DNA of 45,063 nt. Source: Flavobacteriales bacterium. GTDB taxonomy: Bacteria; Bacteroidota; Bacteroidia; Flavobacteriales; Flavobacteriaceae. Under the pieces are notes generated by a model. The model searched no databases, was not told the origin of the DNA, and worked only from the letters and a program-made list of their open reading frames with translations. The stretch spans positions 1-45,063 of the forward strand of contig JAMOMQ010000060.1 of NCBI GenBank assembly GCA_027066995.1, written 5' to 3'. Position 1 is the first letter of the stretch. Every line of letters starts with the position of its first letter. Shown piece after piece: positions 27,995 to 37,751 of this stretch. The translations under genes were made by a program, and so were the position numbers.

Positions 27995-30421
27995 CTAAAA
28001 CCAATGATTCTTAACTGTATTATAATCTACATAGTAAGTCATTTTTAGAATAAAGGTGTGCTTTAAAGCTTGCTGCAACAGATTGTCAATGTTTTCGTCG
28101 AAATCCAATTTGGCCAATTGGTCATAATTGGTTAAGGTATTTCTATAAAGCAAGGTTAAATTGCTGCCGGGGGCAAATTCCCATGAATAGCCTGCGTCCA
28201 TATTCCACACACTATAATTGATGTCTTTATTTTGATTATATGTATTGGTTAATGTCAAACTGCCATCGTTGTTTAATATATAAAAGTCATTATAATAAAC
28301 CGGTGCCCAATAATATCGCAAATTAAGATTAACCGCCGACTTGGTGTTAAAATAAAAGTTTGCTCCCAAGCTGTTTGTAAAGGTTTTTTGTTCGCGGTTG
28401 CCAAAAATAATTTGGTCATTAAATATATCAACAAAACCTTTACCGTTATTCATTTGGCTATACTTAAACAGGTATTTTATTTGAAAACGATTGCTCAGCC
28501 TTAATCTGGGAGCATAAGTTATGCTGTAAAAATTTTGCGGATCATTAAATTTGGTAAACAGAGCCACTTTTACATCAAAAGCAAATCTCTTACGGTAATC
28601 TGTCGATATAAAATACCAACCGCCACCATGAGCTTTGTCTAAATAATACCGTCCCGGGACTCTGGGTTCATAATAGTCATAAGCATCGGTGACATAAGCC
28701 AGACCAAACCCGTAACTGAAATATTTTTTATTAGTCGCAAACACATTAATCTCATAATCGTTTTGCACCTTTTGCAAATGCTCATACCGGTGATCAAAGC
28801 CGGCTTCAAAACTAATACGCAACACATTAAAATGTTTGGTAGGCTTTAGAATGCCATATCTGTAACTTATATCAAAATTAGCATAATTATTTCGCCGGTT
28901 AAAACCCATGTCATTACTGTCAAAACCGGTATCTTGAGCTCTTATTAGCGCCGAAAACCTATGCTCTTTAATTCTTTTTTTGGCTTTTAAATAATATCTA
29001 AAACCGTGATTATAGGTTTCGTTTTCATTAACCAAACTCATGGCCGTGCTAGCTATTACATTTAAAGTGTTTTGTTGTCCGTATAAATTTAATGACAAAC
29101 CGGTAACATTGGCATCTCTAAAGCTACCTTGTCTGATAACATTGGTATTGACCAAACTCGCGGAAGAATTGCCTTTGAAATTATAATCCAACACAAAAAT
29201 ATTATAATTGGCATAAGGCTCGGTAATTATTTGCCTTTCGGCACCTGTTTCGGTGTTTTTAACAGTTGCTTCGGTTTGATTGGTAATGGCGTTAAAAAAA
29301 CCGATACCCAATCCGTTTTTGCTACGCCCCGAAATTTTTAATGCATTGATTAATTTTACCTTTGCGGGATTTTCAACAATTTCTTCCTTATTTCCAAGTT
29401 CATCATATATGCTATAATATCCGGTTGGTCTCCCTCCTATTCGTCTGGAATAAAACAAATGTCCTTTGTTAAATAAATCAAAACCTTCGGTAAAAAATTG
29501 TCTTTTCTCTTTATAATATTGTTCAAATGGCCCTAAATTTAATTCCAATTCGTCGTAAGGTGTATCGCTAAAATCGGGGATAAGAGTTGCGTCCAGGGTA
29601 TAACTGTCGCTTAATCCGTATTTCAAATCCATACCAAAACCAAAGTTGGTGGTATTATCTCCCTCAAAACGTGTATGAACTACAGAAGTATAAGGATATA
29701 AGCTCAAACGCACCGGAGGTTTTAAATTTTTTAAGTGGGTTAATTTGCCTAAAAACTGAACAATATCGCCGGTTTTGGTTTTATCAATATAAGTCCAAGA
29801 ATAATCTTCTCTTAATCTGTCAATATGTCTAATAAATCCTATTGACCAGGTTTGATCGATATCATTTTGAAATCGCAAAGCCGAATAAGGAATGGACATT
29901 TCTACTACCCAACCATTGTCTGTTACAGAGGTCTTTGATTTCCAAACAGCGTTCCAAGACACATCATTACTGTCCGGCCGGTTACTGTCCATTTGCGAAC
30001 CGGATGCATATACGCGAAACAAATAACTGTTTTTAGGAGTGGAAAACGGATTGATAATAACCGAAAAAAAATCAGATTGTATAAATTGATCCCGCAAGCC
30101 GAAAATCAAAGGAATTTTGTCAGGCTCCGGATCTTTCATAACAGCCAAAACATATAGTGCGGCATCGTCATATACAACCTTTACGCGTGTATCAAAAGAT
30201 TTGGGTAAAGGATTGCCATCGCCGGGTTTAAACATATAAAATCCTGTGGCTTCATGAGCTGTTTTCCATTGTGTGTCATTAGGATTACCATCTATTTTCG
30301 GCGCTTGTTGCACGCGCACCGCCTCTATGGTTTTTATACCGGTCAACTGGGCATTTCCCCATTGAAAAAGACCTAAAAAAACAAATGGCAAATAACTCAA
30401 AAATTTCGTTGGTATATTCAT
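27995..30421 (-). CDS. CBM9-like / DUF5916-type outer-membrane associated protein
   Basis: AVRVQQAPKIDGNPNDTQWKTAHEATGFYMFKPGDG, VVYDDAALYVLAVMKDPEPDKI, FFTEGFDLFNKGHLFYSRRIGG; long beta-rich C-terminal half. Confidence 0.88.
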   Translation of the reverse strand: MNIPTKFLSYLPFVFLGLFQWGNAQLTGIKTIEAVRVQQAPKIDGNPNDTQWKTAHEATGFYMFKPGDGNPLPKSFDTRVKVVYDDAALYVLAVMKDPEPDKIPLIFGLRDQFIQSDFFSVIINPFSTPKNSYLFRVYASGSQMDSNRPDSNDVSWNAVWKSKTSVTDNGWVVEMSIPYSALRFQNDIDQTWSIGFIRHIDRLREDYSWTYIDKTKTGDIVQFLGKLTHLKNLKPPVRLSLYPYTSVVHTRFEGDNTTNFGFGMDLKYGLSDSYTLDATLIPDFSDTPYDELELNLGPFEQYYKEKRQFFTEGFDLFNKGHLFYSRRIGGRPTGYYSIYDELGNKEEIVENPAKVKLINALKISGRSKNGLGIGFFNAITNQTEATVKNTETGAERQIITEPYANYNIFVLDYNFKGNSSASLVNTNVIRQGSFRDANVTGLSLNLYGQQNTLNVIASTAMSLVNENETYNHGFRYYLKAKKRIKEHRFSALIRAQDTGFDSNDMGFNRRNNYANFDISYRYGILKPTKHFNVLRISFEAGFDHRYEHLQKVQNDYEINVFATNKKYFSYGFGLAYVTDAYDYYEPRVPGRYYLDKAHGGGWYFISTDYRKRFAFDVKVALFTKFNDPQNFYSITYAPRLRLSNRFQIKYLFKYSQMNNGKGFVDIFNDQIIFGNREQKTFTNSLGANFYFNTKSAVNLNLRYYWAPVYYNDFYILNNDGSLTLTNTYNQNKDINYSVWNMDAGYSWEFAPGSNLTLLYRNTLTNYDQLAKLDFDENIDNLLQQALKHTFILKMTYYVDYNTVKNHWF

Positions 30422-30532
30422 AGACAGTGATTACTTGTTTAACTTCTTTACAAAGATTATAAGATTCGCGATGATTTTTATTGCCTTTAAGAAAAGTTTA
30501 TGATTTTATACCAAAACAACAAACAACTATCA

Positions 30533-30964
30533 TTAAAGTTTTTTAATCATTCTAAAATGTGGAATACCCACTTCGGTAAATTCATCCGAATCAATTTCAT
30601 AACCCATTTTAAGATAAAAACCGATTGCGGTCTTGCGGGCATGCAGTTCTACCTGTTTATATGATTTGTTTCTTAATAACTCTTCTACTTTGCTTATTAT
30701 TTTTTTACCAAGACCACGACCTTGCCAAGATTGCTCTACTGCCATTTGTCTAAGCTTCACGGTATCACAACCAAGAGGCCTTGCCTGCACGCATGCAACA
30801 GGATTGCCCGCAACAATCAAACTGTATATTAATTCATTGCTATCTGTTTCCAAATCTTTTTTTTGAAACTTTAATCCTAAAGGCAAACGTAACACCCGCT
30901 CTCTTAAATCGACCACTTTATAATACAAATCCGATTGAAAATCAACCGTTTTAAACTCATACAT
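30533..30964 (-). CDS. GNAT family N-acetyltransferase
   Basis: LRQMAVEQSWQGRGLGKKIISKVEELLRNKSYKQVELHARKTAIGFYLKMGYE. Start at 30964 preferred over 31156 because TATATTTG lies just upstream and the longer ORF enters a MITE-like repeat. Confidence 0.88.
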   Translation of the reverse strand: MYEFKTVDFQSDLYYKVVDLRERVLRLPLGLKFQKKDLETDSNELIYSLIVAGNPVACVQARPLGCDTVKLRQMAVEQSWQGRGLGKKIISKVEELLRNKSYKQVELHARKTAIGFYLKMGYEIDSDEFTEVGIPHFRMIKKL

Positions 30965-31088
30965 AAGGTTTGATATTTGGAACTCAAATATAAGATTTTC
31001 TTGCTTATAAAAAGCATTTATACCCAAACAACCCGTATCAGACGCATACTTTAAAGTATGTATAAATTGCATTATAGAATATGTCAAT

Positions 31089-31222
31089 TGAGGCTGTCTC
31101 AAAAGGTGAAATTTTCTGTCATTTCGAACGAATGTGAAAAATCTTCTTCTTGACAATCAACAACTTAACAATTAACATTTTTTTGTCAATGTATTATAAA
31201 AGACTCTTTTGAGACAGCCTCA
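31089..31222 (+). mobile_element. MITE-like element, TGAGGCTGTCTCAAAAG terminal repeat family, copy C
   Basis: TGAGGCTGTCTCAAAAG at left and CTTTTGAGACAGCCTCA at right; core gtcatttcgaacgaatgtgaaaaatctt. Confidence 0.75.
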
Positions 31223-31310
31223 TGCGACATTGCTTTAACAATATAATGCTAAAGTATGCGTTGCCCTGAACACTGGCATACTTATTGAATATGCTTTTGT
31301 AAAAAATATA

Positions 31311-31318
31311 TATCTTTG
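31311..31318 (+). promoter_or_regulatory. Bacteroidetes -7 box TATCTTTG upstream of panD
   Basis: TAnnTTTG match directly before ATG at 31326. Confidence 0.55.
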
Positions 31319-31325
31319 CAAAACT

Positions 31326-31676
31326 ATGTTAGTAGAAGTTTTTAAATCAAAAATTCACCGTGTTAAAGTTACCGGCGCCGAGCTTAACTATATCGGTAGC
31401 ATTACCATTGATGCCGATTTGGTTGAAGCTGCCAATATGATTGAAGGCGAAAAAGTTCAAATTGTAAACGTTAATAATGGTGAGCGAATAGAAACTTATA
31501 TCATAAAGGGCAAACGTGGCAGTGGTGAAATCACCCTAAACGGACCGGCAGCTCGACGGGTACAAAAAGGTGATGTTATTATTATCATTACTTATACTTG
31601 GATGGAAATGGAAGAAGCTAAAAAGTTTAAACCTACCGTTATTTTTCCCGACACTAAAACCAACTTATTAAAATAA
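31326..31676 (+). CDS. panD: Aspartate 1-decarboxylase
   Basis: [75 protein letters not shown]. Confidence 0.97.
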   Translation: MLVEVFKSKIHRVKVTGAELNYIGSITIDADLVEAANMIEGEKVQIVNVNNGERIETYIIKGKRGSGEITLNGPAARRVQKGDVIIIITYTWMEMEEAKKFKPTVIFPDTKTNLLK

Positions 31677-32633
31677 TTGAAAAAGGCACTTAAAATCATA
31701 TTACCCCTTCTCATTGGTGCCGTCATATTATATTACTATTTGTCGGGGTTTACACCGGAACAATTACATGCTATCTTTCAAACCATTAAAAATGCCGATT
31801 TTAAATGGCTTCTTGTTTCACTACTATTAGGGTTGTTAAGCCATATCATCAGAGCTTACCGTTGGAATTATCTTTTGGAAACCCTCAATTATCACCCCAA
31901 GAAAATGAATTTGGTTTTGACCGTAGGTTTAAGTTACTTATTAAATTTGGCTGTCCCGCGTGCCGGTGAAGTGGGACGTGCCGCTACATTGGCCAAATAC
32001 GAAAAAGACATCCGTTTTGAAAAAGCTTTCGGCACTATTGTAGCGGAGCGCATGGCCGATATTGTTTTCTTACTTCTTTTTATGCTATTGGCACTTTTTC
32101 TTCAATTTGATCTGATTTACGAATTAATACAACCCAAATTGCCTAAAAACCCTTATATATTGGGAGGTGAGATATTGTTTATATTAGTAGTTTTTTATGC
32201 ATTGCTTCGTTGGGCAGAAAAATCTGATAATGCACTGATAAATAAAATACGCTTGTTTTTTAAGGGATTATTACAAGGAATGAACAGCATTTTAACTATG
32301 CCCCACAAATGGTGGTTTATCATACAAACCACCTTAATTTGGTTGCTCTATGTGGCCATGTTTTGGGTAGTATTATGGGCTTTTCCCGAGACAAAAGATT
32401 TAGGACTTGACGGTGTCTTGGTTGCTTTTATTGCCGGCAGCATCGCCATGGTCATATCTAATGGCGGTTTTGGTGTTTACCCTGTCTTTGTGGCAGAAGC
32501 TTTACTAATTTACGGCATTTCCAAAGAAATTGGCACTGCTTTTGGGTTGCTAATGTGGACCACTCAAACCTTATTGGTCATCTTATTCGGACTGATTTGC
32601 ATGACTCTCCTGCCTATATACAACAAAGCGTAA
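31677..32633 (+). CDS. Flippase-like / lysylphosphatidylglycerol synthase TM domain (UPF0104) protein
   Basis: TTG start directly after panD; LLSHIIRAYRWNYLLETLNY, LNLAVPRAGEVGRAATLAKYE, many TMs. Confidence 0.88.
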   Translation: MKKALKIILPLLIGAVILYYYLSGFTPEQLHAIFQTIKNADFKWLLVSLLLGLLSHIIRAYRWNYLLETLNYHPKKMNLVLTVGLSYLLNLAVPRAGEVGRAATLAKYEKDIRFEKAFGTIVAERMADIVFLLLFMLLALFLQFDLIYELIQPKLPKNPYILGGEILFILVVFYALLRWAEKSDNALINKIRLFFKGLLQGMNSILTMPHKWWFIIQTTLIWLLYVAMFWVVLWAFPETKDLGLDGVLVAFIAGSIAMVISNGGFGVYPVFVAEALLIYGISKEIGTAFGLLMWTTQTLLVILFGLICMTLLPIYNKA

Positions 32634-32752
32634 TTTATCTTAATCAAACGAAATACCTTTTTAAAGAAATCAAATGCTTAATTAGTTGATTATACGATTA
32701 TTACATTTGAAAGCCGGACTATATTTGTGCTATAATCTTAAAAATTTATAGT

Positions 32753-34282
32753 ATGAAAACAAAATTATTTTTATTATCCGGAATGATATTTTCCTTTTTT
32801 AGCCTGTTTGCTCAAATAAGTCAAACACCTGAAGAATTACGAGAAAGAATCGACCGTTTCAAAGACTTTACCAAAAGTTTGCAAAGACAACAACTGACCA
32901 ATTATGAGCGTCTGGATAGTGTTGTTACCGATGTTTATGATCAATCGACTAATAGTTTTATTCTTAATAATATGAATGTATATTTATATGATGCCGATAA
33001 TTATAATACATCTGACGACTACCGCAATTGGGATGCCACCAATAATATCATGCAGGTTTTATCAACCAATATATATGATTATAACACCAATGGTTTTATC
33101 AGCTCCATATCTTCTTTTTATATCAATTCGGGGCAAATGACCCCCAGTTATAAATTGGATTTTGTCTACAATACACAAAATCAAATTACTGAACAAATCA
33201 ATTATAATTGGGATAACACAAATAATATCTGGACTTTTGCTTCTAAAGAAACCTATGATTATACAAATGCAACCGCACTACCAACGGTTATTTCCACCTA
33301 TAATTGGGATCAGACAAATAATGTTTGGATAAATAATATGAGAGGCACCGTGGTATATGACGCCAATATGGATATGCAAAGCATGCAAACGGATATTTGG
33401 GATAGTGCCAATAATGTATGGAACAATATGACACTGACAAGTCGAACTTATGCAGCACCTCATAAATTGCAAGAAGAAATTCAACAAAACTGGGATGCAA
33501 CCAATACCGTCTGGCAAAATAATTATAAAAAAAGCTACACTTATACACCTAATGGCTCCGGAGAAGACATCTTTCATTTGTCACAATTGTGGGATTCAGG
33601 GAGTAATACCTGGGCAGATACATCTAAAAGTTTGGCCACCGTTACCGCTAACAATGAAATTACACATGTTGAATATTATTATATGGATGCCAATACCAAT
33701 AATTGGGCAGGAACCGTAAAAAGGGATTTTATTTATAACGGTGCGCAAGTTTCCGTAGAAAGGACTAACTGGGACGGAGCCAATTCGGCTTGGTTTTCGG
33801 ATGCAACCTATAAACAAATATACCAATATGATATGAATTTTGGCACAAGTGATTTAATTATACCCAATGCTTTTAATACCAATTCGGTTTACAGCAACAT
33901 TTACCCTAATACAATACCCAATTTTGATACTTTTAGAAACAAAATTTTGGACATTACCACATACAACCGTCCCACACCAACCGACACATGGTCATTAACT
34001 GCCAAACAGTTTTTTAAATATTCATCTCAAACCTCTGCTATCACACAAGCAGATATTATTGACGCTAAAGTATTTCCCAATCCGTTTACAAATCAAATCC
34101 GTTTTGAATCGGAAGCTCCTGATTTTGATGTTAAAATATCTGACATCAACGGCAAGCAACTCTATCAAAGTCGCCTCCATTTTGGAGATATAATTGATTT
34201 GTCATTCTTACCAAAAGGAATATATTTATATCATTTGCAAGCCGGCGACAAATTCAACAACGGTAAATTAATTAAGAATTGA
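32753..34282 (+). CDS. T9SS type A sorting-domain protein with repeated WDxxNNxW motifs
   Basis: Signal peptide; repeated NWDATNN/NWDNTNNIW/NWDQTNNVW/IWDSANNVW/NWDATNTVW/LWDSGSNTW; C-terminus VFPNPFTNQIRFESEAPDFDVKISDINGKQLYQSRLHFGDIIDLSFLPKGIYLYHLQAGDKFNNGKLIKN. Confidence 0.9.
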   Translation: MKTKLFLLSGMIFSFFSLFAQISQTPEELRERIDRFKDFTKSLQRQQLTNYERLDSVVTDVYDQSTNSFILNNMNVYLYDADNYNTSDDYRNWDATNNIMQVLSTNIYDYNTNGFISSISSFYINSGQMTPSYKLDFVYNTQNQITEQINYNWDNTNNIWTFASKETYDYTNATALPTVISTYNWDQTNNVWINNMRGTVVYDANMDMQSMQTDIWDSANNVWNNMTLTSRTYAAPHKLQEEIQQNWDATNTVWQNNYKKSYTYTPNGSGEDIFHLSQLWDSGSNTWADTSKSLATVTANNEITHVEYYYMDANTNNWAGTVKRDFIYNGAQVSVERTNWDGANSAWFSDATYKQIYQYDMNFGTSDLIIPNAFNTNSVYSNIYPNTIPNFDTFRNKILDITTYNRPTPTDTWSLTAKQFFKYSSQTSAITQADIIDAKVFPNPFTNQIRFESEAPDFDVKISDINGKQLYQSRLHFGDIIDLSFLPKGIYLYHLQAGDKFNNGKLIKN

Positions 34283-34305
34283 TACTTTCTGTTTGTTAAC
34301 CTGAA

Positions 34306-34344
34306 AAAGTCCTTGGCTTAAAAAATGTGCCAAGGACTTTTTTT
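34306..34344 (+). terminator. Rho-independent terminator
   Basis: AAAGTCCTTGGC...GCCAAGGACTTT followed by TTTT. Confidence 0.88.
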
Positions 34345-34420
34345 AACATATTTTTATAGCAATATCATATAAGCTAATAGATGTTTTTGTAAATTTGTAA
34401 GCAATAGAAATGTTATTAAC

Positions 34421-35212
34421 ATGAGATATAATTATAAAAAAACCGACATCGATTATAGAGACCGCGGTGAGGGTAAAACGGTTGTCTTAATTCACGGATT
34501 TTTAGAAAATCAAGATATGTGGAATGATGTGGTGCAAAATCTTAAAGAAGATCACCGTGTTATTACCTTAGACTTATTAGGCCATGGTAAAAGTGACGGT
34601 CTATGTGACATTCATACCATGGAACAGCAAGCCATGCTGGTTAAAAATTTATTAGACCGTGAAAAAATTATGAAAGCCACTGTTATAGGCCACAGTATGG
34701 GAGGGTATATCAGTTTGGCCTTTGCTGAAATGTTTCCCGAAAAACTGGCAGGACTTGGGCTTCTTAACTCACATCCTTTTGCCGATAATGATGAAAAACA
34801 AGAAGCTCGTGAACGTGCTATTAAAACCGTTAAACGCAATTATGAAGCTTATGTCAAAGCTGCCATTCCCAGTTTTTTTGCACCGGATAACCGTGAAAAA
34901 TATAAAACAATCATTGAAAAGTTAGTAGGAGAAGCTTTAAAAATGTCCCCTGACAATATCATTGCAGCCCTTAAAGGAATGAAACTGCGCAAAGACCGGT
35001 CGGAACTGTTTTGCAGTAGACAAAATTATCCCAAATTATGGATTATCGGCAAAAAAGATCCCTTGATAGATTTAGAAAAAATACGCGAATTGGCCATGCA
35101 TTGTAAAGGCACCGATTATATTGAACTTAGTGAAGGGCATATGTCTTATATAGAAAATCAAAAAGAAATGCCCTCGGTTATCAAACGGTTTTTACAACGT
35201 AATGATCTTTGA
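34421..35212 (+). CDS. Alpha/beta hydrolase
   Basis: VVLIHGFLENQDMW, VIGHSMGGYISLAFAE nucleophile elbow, LSEGHMSYIENQ. Confidence 0.93.
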   Translation: MRYNYKKTDIDYRDRGEGKTVVLIHGFLENQDMWNDVVQNLKEDHRVITLDLLGHGKSDGLCDIHTMEQQAMLVKNLLDREKIMKATVIGHSMGGYISLAFAEMFPEKLAGLGLLNSHPFADNDEKQEARERAIKTVKRNYEAYVKAAIPSFFAPDNREKYKTIIEKLVGEALKMSPDNIIAALKGMKLRKDRSELFCSRQNYPKLWIIGKKDPLIDLEKIRELAMHCKGTDYIELSEGHMSYIENQKEMPSVIKRFLQRNDL

Positions 35213-35252
35213 TAATCAATACCGATTTCAATTTAAACTTTTTTAAACATTC

Positions 35253-35285
35253 AAAAAAAAGCTGCCCTTCCGGAGCAGCTTTTTT
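35253..35285. terminator. Bidirectional terminator between convergent genes
   Basis: AAAAAAGCTGC ccttccgga GCAGCTTTTTT. Confidence 0.85.
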
Positions 35286-35303
35286 AGGTCAGCGTAGATT
35301 AAA

Positions 35304-36089
35304 TTATTTCTTTTTTAATTGTGCTTTGGCTTTTTCTTGATATTGTATGGCCGAATCACGGGCGGCTTTACTAATTTTATCCATTAATACATATATCGTA
35401 TTTAGTGAATGAACGTTAGAAGTCTGCGCAACACGTTTGGCCATCTCCCAATCGGCTTGAATAGATTTTAAAGATTTTGAAATGGCAATAGTATTTTCAC
35501 CGGAAAAGAATGTTTTGTCCAGATCTTTTTGAAAATCACGACGGCATTGATCAATTTCATGCCGAATTTGTGCATCTTTAATACCGGCCACTTCCAAACC
35601 GTATAAAAAAGCCAATTGCTGCGACAACAATTCCATATTGGTAGCAGCCTCTTGATATTTTAAAGTCTTAATTGAGTTATCTTTACCAATAGTGGTAATC
35701 AATTGGTTAGATGCTTGCAAAAAAGTTTTGAGTTTATCCAGCAATCCCTTCATTTTATTTTTGGAAGGTTTTTGCAAGGCCAAGACACGCAAATTTTTCC
35801 ATTGATGTGCCACCTTGTTAACCTGATCTTTGATTTCGGGGTGTTCCTTGGCATACATTTCCAATCTTAAAAGGCTGAACTCTCCATTAGATAAATTTTC
35901 ATCATTTTCTTTAGATACATAATTTACCTTTAAACCTCTATATAAATAGTCTTTAACGATTTTAACGGCAGAAGTACGAACATCCAGAGCGCTTTGCATG
36001 GCATCACTCACATCAAGCATTTCATCATATTGCGCCTTTGATGTGTACCCTACAAACATTAAAGCAATAAAATAGACAATTTTTTTCAT
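35304..36089 (-). CDS. Secreted all-alpha protein (third of three tandem genes)
   Basis: Signal peptide MKKIVYFIALMFVGYTSKAQ; helical; same size and layout as 36096-36872 and 36894-37676. Confidence 0.75.
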   Translation of the reverse strand: MKKIVYFIALMFVGYTSKAQYDEMLDVSDAMQSALDVRTSAVKIVKDYLYRGLKVNYVSKENDENLSNGEFSLLRLEMYAKEHPEIKDQVNKVAHQWKNLRVLALQKPSKNKMKGLLDKLKTFLQASNQLITTIGKDNSIKTLKYQEAATNMELLSQQLAFLYGLEVAGIKDAQIRHEIDQCRRDFQKDLDKTFFSGENTIAISKSLKSIQADWEMAKRVAQTSNVHSLNTIYVLMDKISKAARDSAIQYQEKAKAQLKKK

Positions 36090-36095
36090 ACAAAA

Positions 36096-36872
36096 TTATT
36101 TTATGGTTTTAATAATAATTCCCAACAACTTAAAGGCTTTTTTGGTATACGCATTATCATAGGCATGCATCATCTTGGGATTATATTTTTCTTTATGAAC
36201 CAGTTGTAAAATAGACTCTTGAGTTGTTTTTAAATCGGCTAATAAAGGTTTAATATCTTTGGCTATAGGTTTAAATTTTCCGAGTTTTTTTAAATTCTTA
36301 TGCAGTGCTCCTTTATCTATTTCAAAACGGTCAAAAGCATCGGGCAAATTTAAACCGTATTTTAATACGTAAGCAGCAGCAATTTTGTCTATGGTAGAAC
36401 CGTTGGATACAACCAAATGAGCCATATTAATACTTTTTTTGTTAGCCGAAGCCGCCGGATGTTTTTCTAAAATAACTTTATTTAATTCTTTTAAATATTT
36501 TTCCAACTTACGGGTTTTTAGTATCAACGACTTATAATTCTCTTTATCATAATCTGTTATTTTAAGCCGGTAAATATTCCACAGGTTTTGTAATTTTAAA
36601 AAATCGTCTTTTACCTTACGATCATAAGGCAAATGCAAAATAATATAGGATAGATTATCATCAAACTTGGCCAAACTGCGATCCATATCTATCATACTCT
36701 TCTTTTTAAAGGTATTGGTTTTAATAAACACAAAGTTTTTTATAAACCGGTTTGAAAGCAATTCGTTTTCATATAATTTTTGCGTAAGCACATCTAACGG
36801 ATTGTCTGATATTTGCGCCTTGCCTTGCAAACTAAAAAAAGAAAGCAATAAAAAAAGGTATAAGTGTTTCAT
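36096..36872 (-). CDS. Secreted all-alpha protein (second of three tandem genes)
   Basis: Signal peptide MKHLYLFLLLSFFSLQGKAQ; helical; resembles PilJ-type MCP N-terminal layout. Confidence 0.75.
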   Translation of the reverse strand: MKHLYLFLLLSFFSLQGKAQISDNPLDVLTQKLYENELLSNRFIKNFVFIKTNTFKKKSMIDMDRSLAKFDDNLSYIILHLPYDRKVKDDFLKLQNLWNIYRLKITDYDKENYKSLILKTRKLEKYLKELNKVILEKHPAASANKKSINMAHLVVSNGSTIDKIAAAYVLKYGLNLPDAFDRFEIDKGALHKNLKKLGKFKPIAKDIKPLLADLKTTQESILQLVHKEKYNPKMMHAYDNAYTKKAFKLLGIIIKTIK

Positions 36873-36893
36873 AAAAAAAGTTTTTTTAATAGT

Positions 36894-37676
36894 TTAAAAA
36901 TCTTTCAATAGATTTTGAATATAAGCATCTTTGATATTCTTTAATTTAAAATCAATAGCCATTACCAAACTGAATACCGTTTTCGGATTTTTAGAATTTT
37001 CATCTAACAGATTGGCTCTTAAAAAATTCCAATCAATAATAACATCGGCAAACTGTTTTCCGGCCACCGGATCATTTAAAAAGATATTACTTTTTTCTTT
37101 GATAAATTGATTGACACTGGCTATGTTTTTTTGATATTCGTGCATAAAGCTTTTACTCAATCCCAAAACATTGGCATAATAACTCAAGTTAATCTTTTGA
37201 ATGGATTTTCTTAAGTTTTGAATATCATCATAATTTTGCAGATTCTCTGACGGCAAAGTGTAAACTTCCCGCATTTTAGTCACCATGTCGGAAATTAACC
37301 GGTCAAAAGTATTGACTTCAAAAAACAGATTGGTAAATTCTTGTGGTGTCAAATTTTGTGTCAGCTTGTTGTTAAGTTTAAACCAAACTTCTTTGAGTTT
37401 GCTCAATTTATCGACAATTTGCGGATTGTCTTCATTTAAATCTATGTTACTCAAGTTTTCAGAAATCATGGCCATGGCATAATCCAATTCTTTGGCAGCT
37501 TGTTCTTTTTTGAGATTATAAATAAGATAAAGCTTGTCTTTGGCTACCATTTGGGTATAAACTTCCATGTCCTTAGCATAGTCATATAAAGCTATTTTCG
37601 GTATATCATCATCAAATTGAGCCGTTCCTGTCAAAGGAAGCAATAAACTTAAAACAATTAAATAAAATTTATTCAT
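36894..37676 (-). CDS. Secreted all-alpha protein (first of three tandem genes)
   Basis: Signal peptide MNKFYLIVLSLLLPLTGTAQ; helical; similar layout to downstream genes. Confidence 0.75.
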   Translation of the reverse strand: MNKFYLIVLSLLLPLTGTAQFDDDIPKIALYDYAKDMEVYTQMVAKDKLYLIYNLKKEQAAKELDYAMAMISENLSNIDLNEDNPQIVDKLSKLKEVWFKLNNKLTQNLTPQEFTNLFFEVNTFDRLISDMVTKMREVYTLPSENLQNYDDIQNLRKSIQKINLSYYANVLGLSKSFMHEYQKNIASVNQFIKEKSNIFLNDPVAGKQFADVIIDWNFLRANLLDENSKNPKTVFSLVMAIDFKLKNIKDAYIQNLLKDF

Positions 37677-37751
37677 GCTATTATTTGTGTTTTTATTTTT
37701 GCAAAGTTACTTATTTTTACCATATATTTATAACTCTAAAATAAATATCTC

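Noticed and set aside
30964-31156. N-terminal extension of the GNAT ORF
   Set aside because: Extension enters the MITE-like element and is preceded by no promoter; -7 box supports the start at 30964.
32753-34282. Considered as CRISPR or DNA tandem repeat because of recurrent AATTGGGATNNNNNNAATAAT
   Set aside because: Repeats are irregular in spacing, in frame, and explained by protein WDxxNNxW repeats; no CRISPR array was found in the window.
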